A DNA stretch of 64,000 bases from Macrococcus hajekii (GTDB taxonomy: Bacteria; Bacillota; Bacilli; Staphylococcales; Staphylococcaceae), in NCBI RefSeq assembly GCF_004359505.1, contig NZ_SCWE01000001.1, positions 744,001-808,000 on the forward strand, in the 5' to 3' direction. The position numbers were made by a program, and so were the translations under genes. Positions 9,605-20,374 of the stretch are shown here, one piece after another. Within the stretch, counting starts at the first letter, position 1. Every line of letters begins with the position of its first letter. The notes under the pieces are model-generated. The model did no database searches and was not told the origin of the DNA. It saw only the letters and a program-made list of their open reading frames with translations.

Positions 9605-10753
9605 TTATTTTCCCCCATTCGTATAATCAGCAATATTATCAGGACCAATAACAATCGGCTCTGCTTTATTAGAGCCATCAATCGTAACACCATCTGGAAT
9701 ATCGAGATCATGCATTAAGATTGCCTTGCGAATAATACAGTCTTTACCCACAACAGTTCTTGGGTGAATGATTGCATCTTCAACGACTGTATTCTCTCCA
9801 ACTGTAACTTCACTGAAAAGGACTGAGTGCTTGATCTTACCGAAGATGAATGAACCTGGACAGATTAATGATTCACTTAATTCTGCATTTTGACCAATGT
9901 ATTGAGGTGGTAAATTCAGCTCATGTGAATACGTCGGCCAAGTTTTACTGCTTAACAGCTTATCCAGGTCTTCTTCCAGTAAGTCCATATTAGCTTCCCA
10001 GTATGATTGAATAGTACCGACATCTTTCCAGTAGCCATCAAAGCGATATGCATAAAGCTGACGATCATCATCAAGCATTTTAGGTATGATGTCGTTACCG
10101 AAGTCATGCTCTGATGCTGTATCTTTTTCATCATTGATTAAGTATTCACGCAGTACTTTCCAGTTGAAAATATAGATACCCATTGAAGCCAGATTATTTT
10201 TCGGCTCAGCTGGTTTCTCATCAAACTCATAAATTTTGTAGTCTTCCTCAGTATTTAAAATACCAAAGCGTGATGCTTCTTCCATCGGCACTTCAATGAC
10301 TGAGATTGTAGCATCTGCATTTCGTTCCTTGTGGAAGTCGAGCATCTGCTGATAATCCATCTGATAAATGTGGTCACCCGACAAAATCAGTAAATATTCA
10401 GGATCATATTGATCGATGAAGTGAATATTTTTCGTAATAGCATCTGCAGTTCCTTCAAACCATGATGCACCTGTCTGGTCTGCAAAAGGTGCGAGAACTG
10501 AGATACCGCCTTCCTGACGATCCAGTCCCCAAGGTTTACCCATGCCGATATGGCGGTTTAAAAGAAGCGGCGCGTACTGTACAAGTACACCGACAGTTGT
10601 AATCTCAGAATTGGAAAGATTACTCAGCGTAAAATCGATAATTCTATATTTACCACCAAATGGCACAGCCGGTTTGGCGATTTTTTTAGTTAGTTGACCT
10701 AAACGTGTTCCTTTTCCCCCTGCTAATAACATTCCTACCACTTCTGTACTCAT
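9605..10753 (-). CDS. glgC: Glucose-1-phosphate adenylyltransferase, catalytic subunit
   Basis: Makes ADP-glucose from glucose-1-phosphate and ATP, the committed step of bacterial glycogen synthesis. The 382 residues start [19 protein letters not shown], giving the nucleotide loop AGGKGTRLG at 11-19. [17 protein letters not shown] follows (33-49). The sugar-phosphate segment contains [19 protein letters not shown] binds the metal/substrate, and a C-terminal beta-helix region follows. The start overlaps the glgB stop by 4 bp (ATGA), giving translational coupling. Together with glgD it should form the GlgCD enzyme. Confidence 0.97.
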   Translation of the reverse strand: MSTEVVGMLLAGGKGTRLGQLTKKIAKPAVPFGGKYRIIDFTLSNLSNSEITTVGVLVQYAPLLLNRHIGMGKPWGLDRQEGGISVLAPFADQTGASWFEGTADAITKNIHFIDQYDPEYLLILSGDHIYQMDYQQMLDFHKERNADATISVIEVPMEEASRFGILNTEEDYKIYEFDEKPAEPKNNLASMGIYIFNWKVLREYLINDEKDTASEHDFGNDIIPKMLDDDRQLYAYRFDGYWKDVGTIQSYWEANMDLLEEDLDKLLSSKTWPTYSHELNLPPQYIGQNAELSESLICPGSFIFGKIKHSVLFSEVTVGENTVVEDAIIHPRTVVGKDCIIRKAILMHDLDIPDGVTIDGSNKAEPIVIGPDNIADYTNGGK

Positions 10754-12690
10754 TTTGATTCCCCCACTTTTTTGATTTTACCGGTCTGTTGATATATGGA
10801 CATGCCAAAAGGCGGTAATTTTGTTTTAATAATAGACTTATACCCTTGATTTTTATCTTTAAATGCAAAAAGTTCAGCTGTTATAATCTGGTTACTGCCA
10901 CCATATTCAGCAGCATCAGAATTAAAAATCTCCTGATAACCTGCCAGTTCAGGAACCTTTAATTCAAAATCATAGTAAACCTGGCCAGTCATATTGATCA
11001 CAATGATGAGTTCTTCGTCCTCACTGCGTCTAATATAGCTGATAACGGATTGTTCGTTATTATCCGCATCAATCCATTCAAAACCTTCAGGCTCATAATC
11101 AAGCGCAAACAGAGCCGAGTGCTTAAGATAAAATTCGTTCAATGCTTTAACATATTTCTGCATACCATGATGATAGGGATATTTTAAGATGAACCAGTCT
11201 ATCTCTTCCTTATCCTTCCATTCTGAATACAGACCAAGCTCGCTTCCCATAAACAGAAGACTTTTACCGGGTTGAGTCAGCTGGTAGCCATAAAGCGCTC
11301 TTAAATTAGCAAACTTCTGCCACTGATCACCCGGCATTTTATCGAGCATCGATAACTTACCATGAACGACTTCATCATGTGAAAACGGCAAGATATAGTT
11401 CTCGTTATATCGATACATCATCGGAAATGTTAAGTGCTGGTGATGATGGCGCCTCACTTCCTGTGGCAGTTCGAAATAATCCAGTGTATCATGCATAAAA
11501 CCGAGATCCCATTTATAATTGAAACCGAGTCCGCCTTTATCAACGGGTCCCGTAATCATCGGCATATCTGATGAATCTTCAGCCATCATCAGTACATGAG
11601 GATGATAATCAAATATGACGGTGTTCAGTTTTTTCAGAAATGCAATCGCTTCCTTATGTTCACTCGTACCTTCGTTATTATAAATTTTAGTCTCAGGTGT
11701 ATAGTTTTCAAAGTTCAGATCAGTCATACTATGAACCGCATCTACCCTTAGTCCGTCCAGATGGAACTCAGAAAGCCAGTAGTTCGCATTGGATATGAGG
11801 AAACTCTGTATTTCAGGTCGTCCGAAATCAAAGGTCAGCGTCCCCCATCCCCGCTTATCAGCTCGCTGCGGATCGGCATATTCATAAAGGGGCTTGCCAT
11901 CAAATAATCTTAATCCGTGCGCATCTTTACAGAAGTGAGCCGGAACCCAGTCCATAATGACACCGATACCTGCCTGATGAAAACAATCGATCAGATACTT
12001 AAAATCATCAGGTGATCCGAATCTGGATGTCGGTGCATAATAACCTGTTACTTGATAACCCCACGATAAGTCGAATGGATGTTCAGTGACCGGTAAAAAT
12101 TCAACATGACTATATCCCATCTCCTTGACATAAGGGACCATTTCCTCAGCCATTTCCCGGTACGTATAATATGTATGATCCGTATACTCATCTACCGACC
12201 ACTCCGCCTGTTTTTCAACCTCACGTTTCCGCCACGTTCCAAGATGAACTTCATAAATATTAATCGGCGCTTTAAAATGGTTGGTTTTATCCCGTTTCTT
12301 CAGCCAATCTTCATCCTGCCATTCATAATCTGAAGGTGCCTCAACTATCGAAGCAGTACGCGGTCTTTTCTGTGCATAACGCGCATATGGATCGGCTTTC
12401 AGTAACCGACCGCCATCTGTATCCAGAACATATTTATATGTCGTGCCAGGCGCCACCTTAAAAGTACCCCGCCATAGACCCGCATCCGTTACGCGTTTCA
12501 GACTATAACCTTCCCCTGTCCAGTTGTTGACATCAAGTCCAACAGCAACTTGATGCGCATGCGGTGCCCATACAGTGAAAGTGGTTTGCTCTTTATTTTT
12601 ATCGTAATGTGCCCCAAGAAATTGATAAGACTCATAGTGCGTGCCTTGATGAAATAAATATTGATCAAGTTCTGAAATAGAATGCAACAT
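10750..12690 (-). CDS. glgB: 1,4-alpha-glucan branching enzyme (GH13)
   Basis: Introduces alpha-1,6 branches into glycogen. A CBM48-type N-terminal domain ([20 protein letters not shown]) precedes a GH13 barrel. Visible barrel motifs are [23 protein letters not shown] (nucleophile Asp), [10 protein letters not shown] (acid/base Glu) and [11 protein letters not shown]. Three consecutive ATG codons occupy 12696-12688. The third (12690) is 8 bp from GGAGG and is preferred, giving 646 residues; 12696 is only 2 bp away. First gene of the glg operon, with a TATAAT promoter upstream. Confidence 0.96.
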   Translation of the reverse strand: MLHSISELDQYLFHQGTHYESYQFLGAHYDKNKEQTTFTVWAPHAHQVAVGLDVNNWTGEGYSLKRVTDAGLWRGTFKVAPGTTYKYVLDTDGGRLLKADPYARYAQKRPRTASIVEAPSDYEWQDEDWLKKRDKTNHFKAPINIYEVHLGTWRKREVEKQAEWSVDEYTDHTYYTYREMAEEMVPYVKEMGYSHVEFLPVTEHPFDLSWGYQVTGYYAPTSRFGSPDDFKYLIDCFHQAGIGVIMDWVPAHFCKDAHGLRLFDGKPLYEYADPQRADKRGWGTLTFDFGRPEIQSFLISNANYWLSEFHLDGLRVDAVHSMTDLNFENYTPETKIYNNEGTSEHKEAIAFLKKLNTVIFDYHPHVLMMAEDSSDMPMITGPVDKGGLGFNYKWDLGFMHDTLDYFELPQEVRRHHHQHLTFPMMYRYNENYILPFSHDEVVHGKLSMLDKMPGDQWQKFANLRALYGYQLTQPGKSLLFMGSELGLYSEWKDKEEIDWFILKYPYHHGMQKYVKALNEFYLKHSALFALDYEPEGFEWIDADNNEQSVISYIRRSEDEELIIVINMTGQVYYDFELKVPELAGYQEIFNSDAAEYGGSNQIITAELFAFKDKNQGYKSIIKTKLPPFGMSIYQQTGKIKKVGESK

Positions 12691-12719
12691 CATCATATCC
12701 TCCCGCTTCCTTTAACTTC

Positions 12720-12749
12720 ATTATAGTCTATACCCTATTTGAAAACCAA
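12720..12749 (-). promoter_or_regulatory. Candidate sigma-A promoter for the glgBCDAP operon
   Basis: Minus strand: TTGGTT (12744-12749), 18 bp spacer, perfect TATAAT (12720-12725), 30 bp before glgB. The rest of the 186 bp glgB-pullulanase gap is AT-rich. I saw no convincing catabolite-repression (cre) palindrome in it. Confidence 0.6.
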
Positions 12750-12882
12750 AATAAAAGTGAATTTTCATATTTAAATAATGAATAATGTAAAAATTCAGTA
12801 TAAATAAGAAATTCACCGGCAAAATACAGGAAATATCCATTTGCAGACTTTATAATATAGATATTCCGTTAGGAGGTTATTT

Positions 12883-14922
12883 ATGTTTACCGGTTATATC
12901 GATTCATTCAATACGATATCGCTTGATGATAAAAACCAGTTGAATGGTCCCTTTATGCTCGTCAGTGAAGACACCCGTCTGTCTTTATCACCTGTAGAAT
13001 CAGAGCAGTCAATCAAAACATTCAGCACATCTCAATCTATCCGACTTAATACGCACTGGTGGATTGAAGCAGAGTCAATGAAAATACCTGTTAAATTAGG
13101 CAAAGTGGTCAGAACTCAGGATTTTGATGAACAGTTCAGCAAAAATCACGAAGAATACGGCGCCATTTACAGCAGGCAGTCAACCCGCTTTACCGTCTGG
13201 TCGCCGGTCGCCAAAAGAATCAGACTCCATTTAAATGACCGTTTATATGACATGAGTTACCGAGAAGGTGACTGGACAATAGAGATAGATGGAGACTGGC
13301 ATCTCGCACACTACTGCTATGAAGTCGAGGTCAACCATGAAATCTTTCAGGTTGTAGATCCTTACGCAAAGGGATTGACCCTCAATTCAACAAGAGGCGT
13401 TGTCGTCGATCCTGCTGCAGCACCAGAGGGCTTCACCAGTCACACACGTCCTGTTCTGCCCCCCGCAGACAGCATCATCTATGAAGTGCATGTCAGAGAC
13501 TTCTCGATGCATCCTAATAGCGGCATCCCTGAATATCTGAAGGGAAAATTTGCAGCGCTGACTGTTGAAGACAGCTCAACTAAACGAGGATACTCTACCG
13601 GCTTTGATTACATTCGTTCGCTCGGCATCACACACGTCGAATTACTTCCTATCAATGACTTTGCCAAAGTAGACGATGTAAATTTCAAATCATCATATAA
13701 CTGGGGCTATGACCCCCTTTACTTCCAGACACTGGACGGCAGTTTTTCAGTGGATCCTGCTGCACCTGAATGCCGGATCCATGAACTTAAGCATTTAGTA
13801 AAGGCTTACCATGAAGCAGGCTTAGGCATTATACTGGATGTTGTCTTTAACCATGTATTCGATCAGCCTTCTTCTTCATTCGAACAGCTGGTACCTGGTT
13901 ATTTCTTCAGATATTATGATGACCTTAGTTTGAGTAACGGGACAGGTGTAGGCAATGACTTTGCGAGCGAACGGCAGATGGCGCGAAAATTCATCCTCGA
14001 TACGCTGAAATATTATAATGAGAATTTTCAAGTCGATGGCTTTCGTTTTGATCTGATGGGAGCAATCGATGTAGAGACGATGACACAAGTCAATCAATTA
14101 CTGACCGCAATCAATCCAAACGTCCTGCTGCTTGGTGAAGGATGGCATCTGAATACAGCGATTCCAGATGTTATGAAGACAACGCATGATCAGGCCTACC
14201 GTATTCCTCACCTCCATTTTTTCAACGATTATTTTAGAGATACACTAAAAGGCAATAACTTCGATATAGCAGATACGGGTTTTATCAATGGCAGAGGCAG
14301 GTATCGCGAACGCATGTTTAAACTTTTTCAAGGCGATTACGGCTTACCTGTCAGTCAGACGATCAACTATACGGAAGTACACGACAATCATACGCTCTAT
14401 GACCGCTTATCCTATACAGCGAAAAACAGTGATTTTGTAATGAAGCAGCATCAGATGATCACCATCTTCACATTGCTCAGCCAAGGTATCCCCTTCCTGC
14501 ATGCAGGTCAGGAGTTTTACCGCACTAAATATGGGCATGGCAATACTTATAATTTAAGCGATTTCATTAACCGCATTGATTGGAACAGACGAATCAAATA
14601 CAATGAAGATATCGAAATTATCAAGCAGGCGATCAGTCTCAGAAAGCAATATGAAATATTCCGCTTGACAGATCCACTGGCTATAAAGACAAGAATAATA
14701 GAAGTCTCTACCCCATCCCTCGTCCTAGGCGTACTGCTGTTTGACTACCATGATGAATTTCTCATCTATTTCAATCCTACAGCGCTTAATCAGACGATTG
14801 AATTACCAAGACAAGGGGTATTTATAATTGAACTCAGTAATTCACATTCAACAGGCAGCGTTCAATCATCATTTAATCTATCGCCCTTTGAATGTATTGT
14901 ACTTAGAAAAACAATCTATTAA
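12883..14922 (+). CDS. pulA: Type I pullulanase (GH13, debranching)
   Basis: Hydrolyses alpha-1,6 bonds in pullulan and branched glucans. Here it probably trims glycogen limit dextrins left by GlgP. The 679 residues lack a signal peptide, as in cytoplasmic AmyX-type enzymes. Visible: the pullulanase signature YNWGYDPLYFQ, then DVVFNHVFD, FQVDGFRFDLMG (nucleophile Asp), LLLGEGWHLN (acid Glu) and YTEVHDNHTLYD (transition-state Asp). The ATG follows AGGAGG. It diverges from glgB and is 12 bp upstream of pgcA. A TATAAT sits about 33 bp upstream without a good -35. Confidence 0.94.
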   Translation: MFTGYIDSFNTISLDDKNQLNGPFMLVSEDTRLSLSPVESEQSIKTFSTSQSIRLNTHWWIEAESMKIPVKLGKVVRTQDFDEQFSKNHEEYGAIYSRQSTRFTVWSPVAKRIRLHLNDRLYDMSYREGDWTIEIDGDWHLAHYCYEVEVNHEIFQVVDPYAKGLTLNSTRGVVVDPAAAPEGFTSHTRPVLPPADSIIYEVHVRDFSMHPNSGIPEYLKGKFAALTVEDSSTKRGYSTGFDYIRSLGITHVELLPINDFAKVDDVNFKSSYNWGYDPLYFQTLDGSFSVDPAAPECRIHELKHLVKAYHEAGLGIILDVVFNHVFDQPSSSFEQLVPGYFFRYYDDLSLSNGTGVGNDFASERQMARKFILDTLKYYNENFQVDGFRFDLMGAIDVETMTQVNQLLTAINPNVLLLGEGWHLNTAIPDVMKTTHDQAYRIPHLHFFNDYFRDTLKGNNFDIADTGFINGRGRYRERMFKLFQGDYGLPVSQTINYTEVHDNHTLYDRLSYTAKNSDFVMKQHQMITIFTLLSQGIPFLHAGQEFYRTKYGHGNTYNLSDFINRIDWNRRIKYNEDIEIIKQAISLRKQYEIFRLTDPLAIKTRIIEVSTPSLVLGVLLFDYHDEFLIYFNPTALNQTIELPRQGVFIIELSNSHSTGSVQSSFNLSPFECIVLRKTIY

Positions 14923-14934
14923 GGAGTGTCGAGC

Positions 14935-16581
14935 ATGCCAACAAGACAACAATGGGAAGATGAATTATCACAAAGTTTAATCACATGTGCTCAATATGAT
15001 GCATTATCTGAAGAAGTAAAAGCTGAAGGTTTTGAAGGGGAACTTGCGTTTGGTACAGCAGGTATCCGAGGTAAAATCGGTCTCGGCCCTAATCGTCTGA
15101 ACCGATTCACAGTGCAGAAAGTCGCTTATGGGCTCAGCCAGTATTTAAATGAAACAGCGGACAGTTCGTCAGTCGTTATCGCTTATGATACTCGTCATTT
15201 TTCGCCGGAATTCAGTGATGAAATCGCTACAGTTTTAGCTTCAAACGGCATCAAAACATATATTTATGACCGCTACCATACAACACCTGAGCTCTCATAT
15301 TCAGTGCGCCATCTGAAAACAGATGCAGGTGTAATGATTACAGCGAGTCATAATCCGCCTGAATATAACGGCATTAAAATCTACGGTCCTGACGGCGGAC
15401 AGCTCGCGCTTGAAGGCTCTAAAAAAGTCAGTCAGTATATCGATCAAATCAATGATGAATTGAAAATCGATGTCAAAGATATGGATGACTTAAAGTCAGA
15501 GAATCTTATTGTTCCTGTACCAGATGAAGTGGTTTCATCTTATAAAAAAGAAGTCACTGATCTTATTCAGGAAATTCCTTCATCTGATTTAAAAGTAGTC
15601 TTCTCAAGTCTTCACGGAACAAGTGTCCCTATCGTCCCTGACATTCTTGAGGCAGTCGGTTTTACGAACTTCCAGCTAGTAGACGCTCAATGTAAACCGG
15701 ATGCAGATTTTTCAAGCGTAAAATCTGCTAATCCAGAAGACCATGATGCTTTTGATATGGCTGTTGAACTGGGTCAGGAAGTTCAGGCGGACTTACTCAT
15801 CGCTACCGATCCGGATGCGGACCGTATGGGCGTTGTAGCTCTTCATGAGGGTGAATATCACTACTTCAATGGTAATCAGCTTGGCAGTCTGCTGCTCAAC
15901 TACCGTATACAACAGACCGAGGATATTCAAAACCGTGCAGCTGTTAAATCTATTGTGACAAGTGAACTCGGCAAAGTCATCGCAGAGAAGAATAATGTCA
16001 AAATGTTTGATGTATTAACAGGCTTTAAATTTATCGCTGAAAAAATCGCAGAATTTGAAGCAAGTCATGACTATCACTATATCTTCGGCTACGAAGAAAG
16101 CTATGGTTATATGGCGAGTCCTTTCGTACGCGATAAAGATGCAGTACAAATTGTACCTCTTATCATCAAACTTGCGAGTCAATTGAAAAATGAAGGTAAG
16201 ACATTAGTCGATCAGATGAATGAAATTTATGAGAACTACGGTCATTATCAGGAAAAATTATTCGCTCATACGTTTGAAGGACAAAGCGGTAAAGATAAAA
16301 TTCAGAGCATCATGCAGGAAGCTCGTACAAATGCACCGTCTGAGATTGCAGGACTGAAAGTCATTGCAACTGAAGACTACTTAAAGCAGGAACGGGTGGA
16401 TGATGAAGGTCGTCATCGCATTGACCTTCCACAGGCAGATGTCCTTAAATTCTTCTTTGAGGATGGCTGGATTGCCTTACGTCCATCAGGTACTGAACCT
16501 AAGATTAAATTATATGTCTCACTCATCACGGATGATATTGAAGCTATCTCTCAAAAAATAAATACTATTTTCTTCAGCTAA
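14935..16581 (+). CDS. pgcA: Alpha-phosphoglucomutase
   Basis: Interconverts glucose-6-phosphate and glucose-1-phosphate, linking glycolysis to ADP-glucose synthesis and recovering GlgP product. The 548-residue product starts at the ATG 8 bp after AAGGAG; a GTG at 14926 lies inside the Shine-Dalgarno sequence and is rejected. The catalytic phosphoserine loop is TASHNPPEYNGIK, the metal loop is DPDADRMG, sugar specificity comes from GYEESYGY, and the phosphate-binding loop is RPSGTEPK. In S. aureus pgcA is, as I recall, elsewhere and unlinked, so its pairing with pullulanase belongs to this glycogen block. Confidence 0.95.
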   Translation: MPTRQQWEDELSQSLITCAQYDALSEEVKAEGFEGELAFGTAGIRGKIGLGPNRLNRFTVQKVAYGLSQYLNETADSSSVVIAYDTRHFSPEFSDEIATVLASNGIKTYIYDRYHTTPELSYSVRHLKTDAGVMITASHNPPEYNGIKIYGPDGGQLALEGSKKVSQYIDQINDELKIDVKDMDDLKSENLIVPVPDEVVSSYKKEVTDLIQEIPSSDLKVVFSSLHGTSVPIVPDILEAVGFTNFQLVDAQCKPDADFSSVKSANPEDHDAFDMAVELGQEVQADLLIATDPDADRMGVVALHEGEYHYFNGNQLGSLLLNYRIQQTEDIQNRAAVKSIVTSELGKVIAEKNNVKMFDVLTGFKFIAEKIAEFEASHDYHYIFGYEESYGYMASPFVRDKDAVQIVPLIIKLASQLKNEGKTLVDQMNEIYENYGHYQEKLFAHTFEGQSGKDKIQSIMQEARTNAPSEIAGLKVIATEDYLKQERVDDEGRHRIDLPQADVLKFFFEDGWIALRPSGTEPKIKLYVSLITDDIEAISQKINTIFFS

Positions 16582-16587
16582 ACGCAA

Positions 16588-16616
16588 AAGACGTCTGCCG
16601 GACCGGCAGACGTCTT
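16588..16616 (+). terminator. Intrinsic terminator after pgcA
   Basis: A long perfect inverted repeat: AAGACGTCTGCCGG, one base, CCGGCAGACGTCTT. Next comes CTTTTG. The stem is GC-rich and the T-run is short. It ends the pulA-pgcA unit and faces the convergent membrane-protein gene. Confidence 0.8.
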
Positions 16617-16625
16617 CTTTTGTAA

Positions 16626-17321
16626 TCAGATGGCTCTGAAGAAATTCAGCCACTCAATATTACGAGTGAACATTAAGTACATGACCATTAGAACAATAAG
16701 CAGCAAATTCATTTTAAAAATATCCACTTCAAATTTATGGTCATGGTGATAGGAGATAAAGAGTCGTGTCGGTATACTCATAACGACGAGAAAACTGATG
16801 ATCTCAAATGAATGGTTGAACTGCAGATTGAACACTTCAAAGACCAGCTGAATAAAACTCAGGAAACTGACCAGTGTATAATAGCTTAACACATCTACAA
16901 AAACCTTATAGATCGTAATACTGGAATTAATAGAGATCAGCTGAATAAAAAAAGTGAAGACGATGAGGACAGTAGTAAATATCAGACCGGAGACAGCAAA
17001 CCTCAATCCTTCCTGCCAGTTAAAGCCCCCTTCAGCAGCACCTGTAAAGAAGATAATCATAATATAAAGGACGAGATTCAGCATCGCAAAGAGAAAGTAC
17101 CGGCCACTGGTCATATCATCTGCTACAATCTGCGGTCTCGTAAATGTATATTTCAAGTAACTGCGAAATGATTCAATTTTATACTCAAATTCTTCTACCG
17201 GTTTAATGACTTGTGCCTTAAGCTTTGATTTTTTTTCAGTCAGCTGACTGAAATGCCGGACTCTTCTCGCAGGTGTCGATGTTTTAATAAATGAATTGAT
17301 ATGATCCCATTTTTTACTCAT
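16626..17321 (-). CDS. Membrane protein of unknown function
   Basis: A 231-residue protein I do not recognise. The N-terminal ~80 residues are soluble and basic/charged (HFSQLTEKKSKLKAQVIKPVEEF). They are followed by about five hydrophobic segments: roughly 84-104, 118-140, 150-170, 175-195 and 208-225. A YHHDHKFE loop lies before the last one. The ATG follows GGAGGG. I recall a hypothetical gene at the same place, downstream of pyrE, in Staphylococcus. It is separated from pyrE by a terminator, so it is not an obvious pyr operon member. Confidence 0.8.
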   Translation of the reverse strand: MSKKWDHINSFIKTSTPARRVRHFSQLTEKKSKLKAQVIKPVEEFEYKIESFRSYLKYTFTRPQIVADDMTSGRYFLFAMLNLVLYIMIIFFTGAAEGGFNWQEGLRFAVSGLIFTTVLIVFTFFIQLISINSSITIYKVFVDVLSYYTLVSFLSFIQLVFEVFNLQFNHSFEIISFLVVMSIPTRLFISYHHDHKFEVDIFKMNLLLIVLMVMYLMFTRNIEWLNFFRAI

Positions 17322-17338
17322 AAGTCCCTCCTTATCAT

Positions 17339-17379
17339 AAAAAGACCATTTACTGTAGTATACAATAAACGGTCTTTTT
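17339..17379 (-). terminator. Terminator of the pyr operon
   Basis: Imperfect hairpin: AAAAAGACC at one end and GGTCTTTTT at the other, with inner pairing TTTACTG / CAATAAA. It starts 8 bp after the pyrE stop and has a T-run on the minus strand. Confidence 0.8.
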
Positions 17380-17386
17380 ATAGTGT

Positions 17387-17998
17387 TTAAAGGCTCTCTC
17401 TAAATTGAATAAGTGTCTCTCTATCTGCTTCTTTTATCTTCTTCATATCAGCGGCCACTTCAACCAGTGCATCAAAATCACTTAATGTGTAATAAGGATA
17501 TCCTGCTGCTTCAAGGCGCTGCTGTCCTTTTTTCAATTGATAACTGAAAATCGCGACAATACCCATCACTTCAGCACCGTGCGCTTTCAGTGCATCAGCT
17601 GCTTCAATCGCTGAGCCGCCTGTAGAGATTAAATCTTCAACGACAACAACTTTCTGTCCTGCATTGACACGTCCTTCAATCTGATTGCCTTTTCCATGTT
17701 TCTTGCTTGATGAACGCACATAACTCATCGGTAAATTCATTTTCTGTGACACAAATGCGGCATGAGGGATACCGGCAGTCGCAGTACCAGCGATGACCTC
17801 TGCCTCAGGGAAATGCATTTCAATAAGAGATACAAGTCCTAATGCCACTTCATCCCTTACTTCAGGGTAAGACATCGTCAGACGATTATCACAGTAGATT
17901 GGGCTTTTAATCCCTGATGACCAGGTGTAAGGTTCATCGGGACTGAGGGTCACCGCTTCAATTTCCAGTAAACGTTTTGCGATTTTTTCTTTTAACAT
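17387..17998 (-). CDS. pyrE: Orotate phosphoribosyltransferase
   Basis: Joins orotate to PRPP to give OMP. The start at 17998 ([14 protein letters not shown]) gives 203 residues, the length I recall for the staphylococcal enzyme. The alternative GTG at 18010 adds four unrelated residues. The PRPP-binding motif [12 protein letters not shown] lies at 117-128, and SPIYCDNR (32-39) is the conserved N-terminal substrate region. It overlaps the pyrF 3' end by 7 bp and is the last gene of the operon. Confidence 0.95.
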   Translation of the reverse strand: MLKEKIAKRLLEIEAVTLSPDEPYTWSSGIKSPIYCDNRLTMSYPEVRDEVALGLVSLIEMHFPEAEVIAGTATAGIPHAAFVSQKMNLPMSYVRSSSKKHGKGNQIEGRVNAGQKVVVVEDLISTGGSAIEAADALKAHGAEVMGIVAIFSYQLKKGQQRLEAAGYPYYTLSDFDALVEVAADMKKIKEADRETLIQFRESL

Positions 17999-18689
17999 CC
18001 TTGTTCCCACGCTTTCTTAATGAAATGATATTTCTCTACAGGATTCTCAGCCTGTGTGATTGAACGACCGACTACGATATGTGTCGACCCATTCTGTTTT
18101 GCAAATTCAGGTGTAGCAACACGTACTTGATCACCTGCTGCATCTTCTGCCGTTCGAATACCGGGTGTTACTTTGAGGAAAGTGTCACCCAGCGCCTCAC
18201 GAATCAAGGCACTTTCATTAGCTGAACATACCACACCAGCAAGTCCCGCTTCCTGAGTGATCCGTGCATAATTGACAATACTGTCGTTGATTGAACCTGG
18301 GATTCCCTGTTCTTTGTTCATCATTCCCTGTGATGTACTCGTGAGCTGTGTAACAGCAATCAGCTGAGCCTGGCTGCCACCTGACTGTAATCCATCCAGC
18401 GCGGCAGTCATCATCTTACTCCCACCTGCTGCATGGACATTAATCATCTGGATATCAAGAGCAGCAAGACCTTTCATCGCCTGCCCGACTGTGTTAGGGA
18501 TATCATGTAACTTCAGATCGAGGAAGATATCATGACCTAATTCTCTGACTTGTTTAACAATCCCAGGACCGTTCTGCATATATAATTCCATACCGATTTT
18601 AACAAAAAGTGTTTCATCAAATGGTTTGAGAAAGTGCATCACTTCGTCCATATTTCTGAAATCAAGCGCAATAATCGGATTCGTGTTCA

Positions 18690-18690
<1 letters not shown>
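17992..18690 (-). CDS. pyrF: Orotidine-5'-phosphate decarboxylase
   Basis: Decarboxylates OMP to UMP, the last step of the pathway. The 232 residues are the normal length. The catalytic Asp-Lys-Asp array is in [13 protein letters not shown] (about 57-69). [15 protein letters not shown] and the phosphate-binding VVGRSIT lie toward the C-terminus. The ATG overlaps the pyrD stop (TAATG), and the 3' end overlaps pyrE, so D-F-E are tightly coupled. Confidence 0.96.
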
Positions 18691-20365
<1,675 letters not shown>

Positions 20366-20374
20366 AATAGCCTC

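Noticed and set aside
12726-12760. Sigma-B promoter (GGGTAT) upstream of glgB
   Set aside because: GGGTAT is present, but no GTTT-type -35 lies at the right distance; the TTGGTT-18-TATAAT sigma-A reading is better.
4637-16625. Mobile element carrying the glycogen genes
   Set aside because: No integrase, transposase, flanking direct repeats or tRNA site were seen at either edge.
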